Assembly: GCF_013839525.1 (NCBI RefSeq)
Contig: NZ_JACDIS010000011.1
Span: 62,001 to 126,000, forward strand
Length of the DNA: 64,000 nt
Direction: 5' to 3'
From: Chthonobacter rhizosphaerae
GTDB taxonomy: Bacteria; Pseudomonadota; Alphaproteobacteria; Rhizobiales; Pleomorphomonadaceae
Numbering within the stretch: position 1 is the stretch's first letter; each line of letters starts with the position of its first letter. The notes below the pieces were generated by a model. That model was given only the letters and a program-made list of their open reading frames with translations. It did not search any database and was not told the origin of the DNA. This document shows positions 49,073 to 57,825 of the stretch, piece after piece. A program made the translations under genes and the position numbers.

Positions 49073-50431
49073 ATGGCCCCACCCTCCCTCACCTCCCGCG
49101 CCGCCGCGCTTCTCACCGCCGAGCGCGGACGCTTCGCCGACCGCAACCCCAAGTCCCGCGCGCTCGCGGAGAGCGCCGGGCGGCATTTCCCCGGCGGCGT
49201 GCCGCTCCATTGGATGAAGGACTGGGGCACGCCCTTCCCGCTCGCGGTCGCGGAGGCGTCCGGTGCGGAGGTGCTGGACGCGGACGGCCACCGTCTGGCG
49301 GACTTCTGCCTCGGCGACACCGGCGCCATGTTCGGCCACGCGCCGGCCCCGGTGGTGGAGGCGATCCGCGCGGCGGCCGGCCACGGCCTCACCGCCATGA
49401 TGCCGTCCACCGGCACGGCGGCTGTCGGCGACCTCCTCGCCGAGGTGTTCGCCCTGCCGTTCTGGCAGGTGACCCAGACGGCGAGCGACGCCAACCGGGC
49501 GGTGATCCGCTGGGCCCGGGCGATCACCGGGCGGCCGAGGATCCTGGTGTTCGAAGGCTGCTACCACGGCCAGGTGGACGACGCCTTCGTGGCCCGCGGG
49601 CCGGACGGCCGCACGGTGGTCCGCCCCGGCCTCCTCGGCCAGGTGGCGGACGTCGCCGCCACCACGGTCTGCTGCCCGTTCAACGACCTGCCGGCCGTCG
49701 AGGCGGCGCTCGCGGCCGGCGACGTGGCGCTGGTCCTCACCGAGCCGGCGCTCACGAACACCGCCATGGTGCTGCCCGCGCCCGGCTTCCTGGACGGCCT
49801 CGCGGCCGCCTGCCGGCGCGCCGGAACCCTCCTCTGCCTCGACGAGACCCACACGATCTCCACCGCGCGCGGCGGCTACGCCAGGGCGCACGGCCTCAAG
49901 CCGGACTTCCTGGTGGTCGGCAAGCCGGTCGCCGGCGGCCTTCCGGCCGCCGTGTTCGGCTTCACCGCCGACGTGGAGGCGGCCATGCGCCGGGCCGACG
50001 CGGAGCGGCCGGCGGGCTATTCGGGCATCGGCACCACGCTCTCCGGCAACATGCTCCAGCTCGCCGCCATGCGGGCGACGCTTGAGGACGTCATGACGCC
50101 GGAGGCCTACGGCCACATGCTGGCGCTCTCGGACCGGCTCGCCGCGGAGCTTTCCGCCGCCATTACCCGGCACGGCCTGCCCTGGTCGGTGACGCGCCTC
50201 GGCGCCCGGGCGGAGATCGTCCACTCGCCGACGCCGCTCACGGACGGCGCCCACGCGGCCGCCACGATCGATCACGACCTGGAGGCGGCGATCCACATCG
50301 CGCTCCTCAACCGCGAGGTCATCGTGACGCCCTTCCACAACATGACCCTCGTGTCGCCCGCCACCACCGCCGCCCACGTGGGCCGGCTGGCGGAGGCCTT
50401 CGACGACACCCTCACGGCTCTTCTCCGGTGA
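49073..50431 (+). CDS. class III PLP aminotransferase (GSA-aminomutase-like)
   Basis: A 452-residue enzyme with a class III fold. FCLGDTGAMFGHAP, FEGCYHGQVDDAF, LCLDETHTI (D257) and VVGKPVAGGLPAAVFG (K284 as the PLP lysine) are present. It resembles glutamate-1-semialdehyde aminomutases, but the pairing with a glutamine-synthetase-like ligase (GTGA overlap of 4 bp) suggests a catabolic amine or amino acid pathway. The substrate is not determined. The ATG 49073 is preferred over an upstream frame extension. Confidence 0.8.
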   Translation: MAPPSLTSRAAALLTAERGRFADRNPKSRALAESAGRHFPGGVPLHWMKDWGTPFPLAVAEASGAEVLDADGHRLADFCLGDTGAMFGHAPAPVVEAIRAAAGHGLTAMMPSTGTAAVGDLLAEVFALPFWQVTQTASDANRAVIRWARAITGRPRILVFEGCYHGQVDDAFVARGPDGRTVVRPGLLGQVADVAATTVCCPFNDLPAVEAALAAGDVALVLTEPALTNTAMVLPAPGFLDGLAAACRRAGTLLCLDETHTISTARGGYARAHGLKPDFLVVGKPVAGGLPAAVFGFTADVEAAMRRADAERPAGYSGIGTTLSGNMLQLAAMRATLEDVMTPEAYGHMLALSDRLAAELSAAITRHGLPWSVTRLGARAEIVHSPTPLTDGAHAAATIDHDLEAAIHIALLNREVIVTPFHNMTLVSPATTAAHVGRLAEAFDDTLTALLR

Positions 50432-51816
50432 CCGCCTTGACCGACCGCCCCGCCTTCATCGCCGATCCGTCCGAGGCCGAGGCCTTCCTCGCCGCCAACC
50501 CGGACGTGGTCCAGTTCGAGTGCTTCCTCACCGATCCGTCCGGGGTCCAGCGGGGCAAGATCCTCCGCCGGGAGGAGATGATGGGCGCCTACCGGCACGG
50601 CCGCCCGCTGCCCTGCTCCATCCTGTCGCTCGACATCCGGGGCGCGGACGTGGAGGAGACCGGCCTCGTCTGGGACGAGGGCGACAGCGACCGCATGTGC
50701 CGGCCCGTCAAGGGCACGCTGACCCGCTCGCCGTGGCGGTCGACGCCCACGGCCCAGTTCATCCTCACCTCGTTCGAGAAGGACGGCAGCGGCTCCGACG
50801 CGGACCCGCGCCATGCGCTCGCCCGCGTGACGGACGCCTGCCGGGCCGCCGGCCTCCATCCGGTGGCGGCGGTGGAGCTGGAATTCTACCTCCTCGACGG
50901 CAAGGCGGCCGCCGAGGGCCGCGCCGTGCCGCCGACCGCCCCCAACGGCTTCCGGCAGAGCGAACTGCAGGCCTATCTCGTCCAGGACCTGTCCGACTTC
51001 TCCGGTTTCCTGGACGACGTCTACAAGGCGGCCGAGATCGCCGGCCTGCCGGCCCGCACCCTCATCTCGGAATATTCGCCCGGGCAGCTGGAGATCGTCC
51101 TGGAACACCGGGACGACCCGCTCCGGGCCTGCGACGACGCCGTCCTGTGGAAGCGGCTCGTCAAGGGCGTCGCGGAGCGCCATGGCTACGCGGCCACCTT
51201 CATGGCCAAGCCCTACGCGGGCTTCGCCGGGTCGGGCACCCATCTCCACGTGAGCTTCGCCGACGCGGCCGGCACGAACCTCTTCGCCGGCGAGGAGCCG
51301 GCCGGCAACGCGCTCCTGCGCCAGGCGATCGCGGGCCTGGAAGCCACCATGGCGGAGTCCATGGCGCTGTTCGCCCCGAACGCCAATTCCTACCGCCGCT
51401 TCCGGGCCAATTCCTACGCGCCGGTCGGCCCGGCCTGGGCGATCGACAACCGGTCGGTGCCGATCCGCGTCACCGCCGGGCCGCCGAAGACGCGGCACCT
51501 GGAGCACCGGGTGTGCGGCGCCGACGCCAACCCCTACGTGGTCATGGCGGCCGTGCTCGCCGGCATGCTGGAGGGGGTGGAGAAGGGCCTCGCCCCGTCC
51601 GAGCCGATCACCGGCAACGGCTACGACCAGATCCCCCCGTCGCTGCCCCGGCACTGGCCGGAGGCGCTCCGCCGGGCGCGCCAGTCCGACTTCCTGAAGC
51701 GGCGGCTCGGCGAGCGGTTCACCGACGTCTTCCTCACCATCAAGGAAGCCGAGTGCGACCGCTTCTTCGCCGAGATCACCGACCGGGACTACGCCTGGTA
51801 CCTGCGCCTCGCCTGA
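50428..51816 (+). CDS. glutamine synthetase family protein (gamma-glutamyl amine ligase type)
   Basis: A 462-residue glutamine-synthetase-like enzyme starting at GTG 50428. VELEFYLLDG carries the metal-binding glutamates, KPYAGFAGSGTHLHVSF the ATP-binding part, and RVTAGPPKTRHLEHRVCGADANPYVVMAAVLAG the C-terminal block. The form resembles PuuA-type gamma-glutamylpolyamine synthetases rather than nitrogen-assimilating GlnA. It is translationally coupled to the aminotransferase. The amine substrate is unknown. Confidence 0.83.
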   Translation: MTALTDRPAFIADPSEAEAFLAANPDVVQFECFLTDPSGVQRGKILRREEMMGAYRHGRPLPCSILSLDIRGADVEETGLVWDEGDSDRMCRPVKGTLTRSPWRSTPTAQFILTSFEKDGSGSDADPRHALARVTDACRAAGLHPVAAVELEFYLLDGKAAAEGRAVPPTAPNGFRQSELQAYLVQDLSDFSGFLDDVYKAAEIAGLPARTLISEYSPGQLEIVLEHRDDPLRACDDAVLWKRLVKGVAERHGYAATFMAKPYAGFAGSGTHLHVSFADAAGTNLFAGEEPAGNALLRQAIAGLEATMAESMALFAPNANSYRRFRANSYAPVGPAWAIDNRSVPIRVTAGPPKTRHLEHRVCGADANPYVVMAAVLAGMLEGVEKGLAPSEPITGNGYDQIPPSLPRHWPEALRRARQSDFLKRRLGERFTDVFLTIKEAECDRFFAEITDRDYAWYLRLA

Positions 51817-51940
51817 CGGGCCCGCCGCGTCGGGGCGCGGCGGTTTCGGCCCCGCCCGTCATCGACCCGCCGCGTCGACGGCCCTATTCTCTTCCCGGCC
51901 GCCCGCCGAGGGCGGCCGCATCCACCATGGGAGAGACATC

Positions 51941-52366
51941 ATGAAGCGCACCGCAACGGCAGTCTGGGCCGGAGCCCTCAAGGACGGCAAGGGCACGATC
52001 GACACCCAGAGCGGCACGTTCTCCGGCCAGCCCTACTCGTTCAAGGGCCGGTTCGAGGACGAGAGCGGACGCTCCGGCACGAACCCGGAGGAGCTGATCG
52101 CCGCCGCCCACGCGGGCTGCTTCGCCATGCAGCTGTCCCATTTCCTGGCCGAGAACGGCACGCCGGCGGATCGCCTGGAGGCGACCGCCGCCGTGGAGCT
52201 GATACCGGGCACCGGCATCACCGGCAGCGCGCTGACCCTGAAGGCGACCGTGCCGGGCATCGACGAGGCGAAGTTCCGCGAGCTCGCCGACAAGGCGAAG
52301 GCCGAATGCCCGGTCTCGCGCGCCCTCGGAGCCATCACGGTGACCCTCGACGCCTCGCTCGCCTGA
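51941..52366 (+). CDS. osmC: OsmC family peroxiredoxin
   Basis: A 141-residue OsmC/Ohr fold protein with two redox cysteines, C60 in AAAHAGCFAMQLSH and C123 in AECPVSRALG. The N-terminal ATAVWAGALKDGKG and the GTNPEELIAAAHAG helix start are typical of OsmC rather than Ohr. It reduces organic hydroperoxides. It stands alone with a plausible ribosome binding site GGGAGAG. The following 195 bp hold no recognised gene. Confidence 0.92.
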   Translation: MKRTATAVWAGALKDGKGTIDTQSGTFSGQPYSFKGRFEDESGRSGTNPEELIAAAHAGCFAMQLSHFLAENGTPADRLEATAAVELIPGTGITGSALTLKATVPGIDEAKFRELADKAKAECPVSRALGAITVTLDASLA

Positions 52367-52563
52367 GCCATGGCTCGTGAAGGTCGGCATGCCGGCGCCC
52401 GTCGAGGGCCCGGCAGGCCGGGACGTCACGAGCCTGATCTGAGAGGCGGGGGCCGCGGCGTCCCGACGACGCGCGGCCCGGACGACGACGGACGCGCGGG
52501 CGTGACCGCCGCCCGCGCCCCTTCAGGGGCCGCCGCCCGCCGTGGGCCGGCGATCCGCCGCGA

Positions 52564-53169
52564 TCAGAAGGGCGTGCGCGCCCGGATGGCCGCCGCCAGG
52601 GTGCCTTCGTCCAGATAGTCGAGCTCGCCGCCGACCGGCACCCCGTGGGCGAGCCGCGACACCGTCACGTCGAGGCCCTGCAGCCGGTCGGTCACGTAGT
52701 GGGCCGTCGTCTGGCCGTCCACCGTGGCGTTCACCGCCAGGATCACCTCCCGGACGGCGGGGTCGTGCGCCCGCTCCACGAGCCCGGCGATGTCGAGGTC
52801 GTCCGGGCCGACGCCGTTCAGCGGAGAGAGGACGCCGCCGAGCACGTGGTACCGGGCGTCCACGGCCCCGGACCGCTCCAGCGCCCAGAGGTCGGACACG
52901 TCCTCCACCACCACGATCGTGCTGGCGTCCCGGCGCGGGTCGGTGCAGACCGCGCACGGGTCCGACGTGTCGATGTTGCCGCAGGTGGAGCAGACGCGGA
53001 CGCTCTCGCCCACCCGGCCGAGGGCCTCGGCGAGCGGCACCAGGAGCTGGTCCTTGCGCTTGACGAGCTGCAGGGCGGCGCGGCGCGCCGACCGCGGCCC
53101 GAGCCCCGGCAGGCGCGCCAGGAGCTGGACCAGCCGCTCGATCTCCGGACCGGTGACGCGTCTCGACAT
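52564..53169 (-). CDS. recR: recombination protein RecR
   Basis: A 201-residue recombination mediator of the RecFOR pathway. It has the helix-hairpin-helix [14 protein letters not shown], the C4 zinc finger (C60, C63, C72, C75; [16 protein letters not shown]), and a Toprim domain ([17 protein letters not shown]). It follows ybaB in the dnaX-ybaB-recR order. Confidence 0.97.
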   Translation of the reverse strand: MSRRVTGPEIERLVQLLARLPGLGPRSARRAALQLVKRKDQLLVPLAEALGRVGESVRVCSTCGNIDTSDPCAVCTDPRRDASTIVVVEDVSDLWALERSGAVDARYHVLGGVLSPLNGVGPDDLDIAGLVERAHDPAVREVILAVNATVDGQTTAHYVTDRLQGLDVTVSRLAHGVPVGGELDYLDEGTLAAAIRARTPF

Positions 53170-53222
53170 GGATGTCCTTCAGGCAGGCGCCCGCCGGGCG
53201 CGGCGTTCGGGCGGGGCGGGGC

Positions 53223-53549
53223 TCAGAACGGCAGCTTCATGCCGGCCGGCAGGTTGAGCCCGCCGGTCACCGACTGCATCTTCTCGGCGACGGCGGCCTC
53301 CAGCTTGACGCGCGCGTCCGCGTGGGCGGCCACGATCAGGTCCTCCAGGATGTCCACCTCGTCCTCCTTGGCGAGCGACGGGTCGATCTTCAGGGCCTTC
53401 AGGTCGCCCTTGCCGGACAGGGTCACCGACACGAGGCCCGCGCCGGAGGCGCCGGTCACCTCCAGGCGGCCGATCTCCTCCTGGGCCTCGGCCATCTTGG
53501 CCTGGAGGGCCTGGGCCTGCTTCATCATCTTGCCGAGGTCGCCGAACAT
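53223..53549 (-). CDS. ybaB: YbaB/EbfC nucleoid-associated protein
   Basis: A 108-residue DNA-binding protein that forms dimers through a long helix. It begins [25 protein letters not shown] and has [18 protein letters not shown]. The start at 53549 is set by homology. It lies 34 bp after dnaX and 53 bp before recR. Confidence 0.96.
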   Translation of the reverse strand: MFGDLGKMMKQAQALQAKMAEAQEEIGRLEVTGASGAGLVSVTLSGKGDLKALKIDPSLAKEDEVDILEDLIVAAHADARVKLEAAVAEKMQSVTGGLNLPAGMKLPF

Positions 53550-53583
53550 GGGAGATCTCCTTCGTCTTCGGGTCTTGGTATGG

Positions 53584-55422
53584 TTAGTCGTCGAAATCCG
53601 ACGGGACCCAGTCGGGCACCAGGAAGTCGCCGTCGAGGTCGTCCGCCATGGTGCCGACCGGGTCGAACACCGTCTCCGCCGCCGCCTCCTGGGCCTCCAG
53701 GCGCACGTCCACGATCTCGGCGCCCGGGAAGCGGGCCAGGATGGCGGAGACCACCGGGTCGGCCCGGGCGTCGTCCACCGCCATCCGGCGGGCGGCGTCG
53801 CGGCGGGACTGGATGGTCTCCTCGCCGTCCTCGCGCGACAGGGCCACGATCCAGCGCCGGCCGGTCCAGTCGGTGAGCTTGCGGCCGAGGTCGCCGGCAA
53901 GGTTCGGGTGGGCCGTCGGCAGCGGATTGAGCTCCAGCCGGCCGTCCTCCAGGCGGACGAGCCGGACGTCGCGCTCGAGCGCGATCTTGAGGCCGATCTC
54001 GCGCTTCTCGGCGAGGAGCGCGATCACGTCGTCGAAGGTGGCGAGCGCCAGCGTCGGCTCGCCGGCCGGCTGGGGCCGGGCGGGCTCGCGGGCGCCGGAC
54101 CGGCCGTCCGCCGCCACCGTGCGCAGCATGGCCTGGGGCGCGCCGCCGCCCAGGCCGCCGCCGCCGGGACCGGCGCCGAGGCCGCTCCCGGGGCCTCCGG
54201 GACCGCCCTGGAAGGCGGCGATGCCCTCGCGCAGCTGCCGGATCGCCTCGTCCGGGGTCGGCAGGTCGCTCGCATAGGCGAGGCGCACCAGCACCATCTC
54301 GGCGGCCGGCAGCGGCCGGGGCGCCGCCTGCACCTCGGCGATGCCCTTCAGGAGCAGCTGCCAGGCGCGCGACAGCACGCGGACCGACAGCGCGTCCGCG
54401 AACGCCTTGCCGCGGGCGCGCTCCGCCTCGGTCAGCGCCGGGTCGTCCGCCATGGCGGGCATGTGCTTCATGCGGGTGACGAGGTGCACGAAGGCGGCGA
54501 GATCGGAGAGGAGCACCGCCGGGTCGGCGCCGACGTCGTACTGGTCGGAGAGTTCCGCGAGCGCCGCCCCCACGTCGCCCTTCATGATCATCTCGAAGAG
54601 ATCGATCACCCGGGCCCGGTCGGCGAGGCCCAGCATGCTGCGCACGGTCTCGGCCGACACCGAGCCGCCGCCGTGGGCGATCGCCTGGTCCAGAATGGTG
54701 AGGCTGTCGCGCACCGAGCCTTCCGCCGCCCGGGCGATCAGGGCGACCGCCTCGTCCTCGATCGTCACCGCCTCGGCGGCCGCGATCGCCTTCAGGTGGC
54801 CGGTGATCAGGCCGCCGTCCACCCGGCGCAGGTCGAAGCGCTGGCAGCGGGACAGGACCGTGATCGGCACCTTGCGGATCTCGGTGGTGGCGAAGATGAA
54901 CTTCACGTGCTCCGGCGGCTCCTCCAGGGTCTTCAGGAGGGCGTTGAACGCCGCCGTGGAGAGCATGTGCACTTCGTCGATGATGTAGACCTTGTAGCGG
55001 GCCGACACGGGCTTGTAGCGCGACGCCTCGATCACCTCGCGCACGTCGTTGACGCCGGTGTGGGAGGCGGCGTCCATCTCGATCACGTCCACGTGCCGGC
55101 CTTCCATGATGGCGCGGCAGTGGACGCCCTCGCGGGCGAGATCGACGGTCGGACGGTCCGCCTCGCCGGGCACCTCGTAGTTGAGCGCGCGGGCGAGGAT
55201 GCGGGCGGTGGTGGTCTTGCCCACCCCGCGCACGCCGGTCAGCATCCAGGCCTGGGCGATGCGGCCGGTCTCGAACGCGTTCGAGAGGGTGCGCACCATG
55301 GCGCCGTGGCCGATCAGGTCGGCGAAGCTCTGGGGACGGTACTTGCGGGCGAGGACGCGGTAGCCGCCGGGCTTCCCGTCGGCAGGCGGCGCGGCTTCGA
55401 TGAGGGCGGGCGTGTCGTCCAT
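53584..55422 (-). CDS. dnaX: DNA polymerase III subunit gamma/tau
   Basis: A 612-residue clamp-loader ATPase. Walker [12 protein letters not shown] is at residues 63-73; [24 protein letters not shown] and a later [10 protein letters not shown] are typical. The zinc module normally found near residues 75-110 is largely lost: only one cysteine ([10 protein letters not shown]) remains. Residues about 385-430 are Gly/Pro-rich, followed by the tau C-terminal domain. The start at 55422 gives [13 protein letters not shown]. The 4.5S RNA gene is 112 bp upstream. Confidence 0.95.
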   Translation of the reverse strand: MDDTPALIEAAPPADGKPGGYRVLARKYRPQSFADLIGHGAMVRTLSNAFETGRIAQAWMLTGVRGVGKTTTARILARALNYEVPGEADRPTVDLAREGVHCRAIMEGRHVDVIEMDAASHTGVNDVREVIEASRYKPVSARYKVYIIDEVHMLSTAAFNALLKTLEEPPEHVKFIFATTEIRKVPITVLSRCQRFDLRRVDGGLITGHLKAIAAAEAVTIEDEAVALIARAAEGSVRDSLTILDQAIAHGGGSVSAETVRSMLGLADRARVIDLFEMIMKGDVGAALAELSDQYDVGADPAVLLSDLAAFVHLVTRMKHMPAMADDPALTEAERARGKAFADALSVRVLSRAWQLLLKGIAEVQAAPRPLPAAEMVLVRLAYASDLPTPDEAIRQLREGIAAFQGGPGGPGSGLGAGPGGGGLGGGAPQAMLRTVAADGRSGAREPARPQPAGEPTLALATFDDVIALLAEKREIGLKIALERDVRLVRLEDGRLELNPLPTAHPNLAGDLGRKLTDWTGRRWIVALSREDGEETIQSRRDAARRMAVDDARADPVVSAILARFPGAEIVDVRLEAQEAAAETVFDPVGTMADDLDGDFLVPDWVPSDFDD

Positions 55423-55534
55423 GGTCGGCTCCGGCGAGGCGCGGTCATCTCTGGCGCGGCGCGCCGGCGGGGACCGCGGACCCGGATCCCTCATCCCCGA
55501 GGCCCGCACGGGGCGGGAGGAGCGGTGCGGGGTG

Positions 55535-55629
55535 GGAGGCCGACGAGTGACCCGAGCCGGAGCTCGTTGGGGCTGCTTCCTTCCGGACCTGACCCGGTTG
55601 GCGAGTGGCACGTCCACCGCCAACCTCCC
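55535..55629 (-). ncRNA. ffs: 4.5S signal recognition particle RNA
   Basis: On the minus strand about 95 nt begin GGGAGGTTGGCGG and end CGGCCTCCC, so the ends pair. The highly conserved apical part GGTCAGGTCCGGAAGGAAGC is present. It binds Ffh in co-translational targeting. The location before dnaX is common in Hyphomicrobiales. A well-placed promoter lies directly upstream. Confidence 0.93.
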
Positions 55630-55635
55630 GCGTCA

Positions 55636-55664
55636 CATATCGCGACTGGAGGGGAAAAACGCAA
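55636..55664 (-). promoter_or_regulatory. promoter of ffs
   Basis: On the minus strand TTGCGT (55659-55664), a 17-bp spacer and GATATG (55636-55641); the 4.5S RNA begins 7 bases after the -10 box. Confidence 0.75.
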
Positions 55665-55938
55665 GAGGGCTTCGGCGCATCGCCTGGGGACGGCCCCCGC
55701 GCCCCACCCGCCGCCGGCCTCCCGGTCCCGTCGCCGCGGCGGATCCCCGAACCCGGTCCCCGAACCACCTCATGACATTTCCGTTATCCAGCCGGGTCGG
55801 TCCTGGTTTCGCCCCATCGCGCCCATAGGTGCCCTGGAAAGAGCCGCCCTTTTGCCGCGCCCGGCCCGCCGGGCGCCGGTTTGCAATCACCGGCGTATGG
55901 TGAAAATCTAAGGGGCCGACGCTTCGGGAGGAACGCCG

Positions 55939-57825
55939 TTGACGTGGATGGGACCGAGACTGACACGCCTTTCCGGCTTCGGCCGCCTTCTGGCCGCCCT
56001 CCTCGTCGGCCTATCGCTGGCGGCGCCCGCCGCGGCCGCCGACGGGCCGGTCTGGCGGCACGCGACCGCGCTCGCCGGCACCCCGAAGTACGGGCCCGAC
56101 GCCAGGCACTTCGACTATGTGAACCCCGCCGCCCCGAAGGGCGGCACCGTGCGCCTCGGCGGCGCGGGGCAGACCTTCGACACGCTCAACCCCATCCTGC
56201 CGAAGGGCGTGCCGGCCGACGGGCTCGGCCTCGTGCACGAGACGCTGATGACCTCGTCCCTGGACGAGCTCGACATCTCGGCCATGTACGGCCTCCTCGC
56301 CGAAGCCATCTCCCACCCGGACGACTATTCGTCCGTCAGCTTCCGCCTCCGGCCCGAGGCGCGCTGGCAAGACGGCCAGCCGGTGACGCCGGAGGACGTG
56401 ATCTGGTCGTTCGACAAGTTGAAGGCGCTCAACCCCACCCAGCGCTTCTACTACCAGCATGTGGTGAAGGCGGAGAAGACCGGCGAGCGCGAGGTGACCT
56501 TCACGTTCGACGAGACCGGCAACCGCGAGCTGCCGCACATCGTCGGCCAGCTCCTCGTCCTGCCGAAGCACTGGTGGGAGGGCAAGGACGCGAGCGGCAA
56601 CCAGCGCTCGATCGAGAACGGCACCCTGGAGCCGCCGCTCGGCTCCGGCCCCTACCGGATCGCCCGCGTGGACGCCGGGCGCAGCGTCACCTACGAGCGT
56701 GTGCCGGACTACTGGGGCGCCGACCTGATGGTGAACGTCGGCACGAACAACTTCGACCGGCTGTCCTATGAATACTACCGGGACCTGACGGTGGAGTTCG
56801 AGGCCTTCAAGGCCGACAAGATCGACTACTGGACCGAGAACGAGGCCAAGCGCTGGAACACCGGCTACGACATCCCGCCGGTGAGGGACGGCCGCATCAT
56901 CAAGGAGGCGGTGGAGCTGGAGCAGGTCAGCGGCGTGATGGTGGGCTTCATCCCGAACATCCGCCGGCCGCTGTTCCAGGACCGCCGCGTCCGGCAGGCG
57001 CTTAACTACGCGTTCGACTTCGAGGAGCTCAACAAGACGCTCTTCTACGGCCAGTACCAGCGGATCGACAGCTTCTTCTACGGCATCCCGCTCGCCTCCG
57101 CCGGCCTGCCGCAAGGCCAGGAGCTGGAGATCCTGGAGAAGGTGCGCGAACAGGTGCCCGCCGAGGTGTTCACGCAGCCCTACGCCAACCCGGTCGGCGG
57201 CACGCCGGAGAACGTGCGCAACAACCTGCGGCGGGCGGTGGAGCTGTTCCGGGAGGCGGGCTATCGCCTGGAAGGCAACCGGATGATCGGCCCGGACGGC
57301 CGGCCGGTGGAGTTCGAACTCCTCCTCAACGGCCCGACCATCGAGCGGGTCGCCCTTCCTTACGCCCAGTCGCTGAAGCGCATCGGCGTGACCATGACAA
57401 TCCGGTCGGTGGACAGCAACCAGTTCATCACCAGGGTCCGCTCCCGCGACTACGACATGATCTATTCGGGCTGGGGCCAGTCCATGTCGCCCGGCAACGA
57501 GCAGATGAACTACTGGGGCTCGGCGGCGGCGGACAGCGAGAGCTCGAGCAACTACGCCGGCATCAAGGACCCGGCGGTGGACGCGCTCATCCGCGAGGTG
57601 GTGTTCGCCAAGGACCGCGCCACGCTGGAGGCCGCCACGCGGGCGCTCGACCGGGTGCTCCTCGGCAACCAGTTCGTGATCCCGAGCTATACGATCCTGA
57701 CCGACCGCATCGCCTACTGGAACCGCTTCAGCCACCCGGACCCGCTGCCGCGGTTCGACGTGGGCTTCCCGACGGTCTGGTGGTTCGATGCCGACAAGGC
57801 CGCCAAGACCGGCGGAGGAGGCTGA
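55939..57825 (+). CDS. yejA: ABC transporter substrate-binding protein, Yej/peptide type (first copy)
   Basis: A 628-residue family 5 extracellular solute-binding protein with a Sec-type signal (hydrophobic stretch around residues 16-30, cleavage AAAA-DGP). RYVNPxAPKGGTVRL-type text and LNPILPKG, QALNYAFDFEELNKTLFYGQY are YejA-like. A GGGAGGA box lies 6 nt before a TTG at 55939; an ATG at 55948 is the alternative start. It binds oligopeptide-like substrates for the YejBEF pump. A second copy follows, sharing ATGA. Confidence 0.88.
   Translation: MTWMGPRLTRLSGFGRLLAALLVGLSLAAPAAAADGPVWRHATALAGTPKYGPDARHFDYVNPAAPKGGTVRLGGAGQTFDTLNPILPKGVPADGLGLVHETLMTSSLDELDISAMYGLLAEAISHPDDYSSVSFRLRPEARWQDGQPVTPEDVIWSFDKLKALNPTQRFYYQHVVKAEKTGEREVTFTFDETGNRELPHIVGQLLVLPKHWWEGKDASGNQRSIENGTLEPPLGSGPYRIARVDAGRSVTYERVPDYWGADLMVNVGTNNFDRLSYEYYRDLTVEFEAFKADKIDYWTENEAKRWNTGYDIPPVRDGRIIKEAVELEQVSGVMVGFIPNIRRPLFQDRRVRQALNYAFDFEELNKTLFYGQYQRIDSFFYGIPLASAGLPQGQELEILEKVREQVPAEVFTQPYANPVGGTPENVRNNLRRAVELFREAGYRLEGNRMIGPDGRPVEFELLLNGPTIERVALPYAQSLKRIGVTMTIRSVDSNQFITRVRSRDYDMIYSGWGQSMSPGNEQMNYWGSAAADSESSSNYAGIKDPAVDALIREVVFAKDRATLEAATRALDRVLLGNQFVIPSYTILTDRIAYWNRFSHPDPLPRFDVGFPTVWWFDADKAAKTGGGG

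Noticed and set aside
53584-55422. Programmed frameshift for a short gamma form of DnaX
   Set aside because: No A-rich slippery heptamer with a downstream stop could be found in this GC-rich gene.
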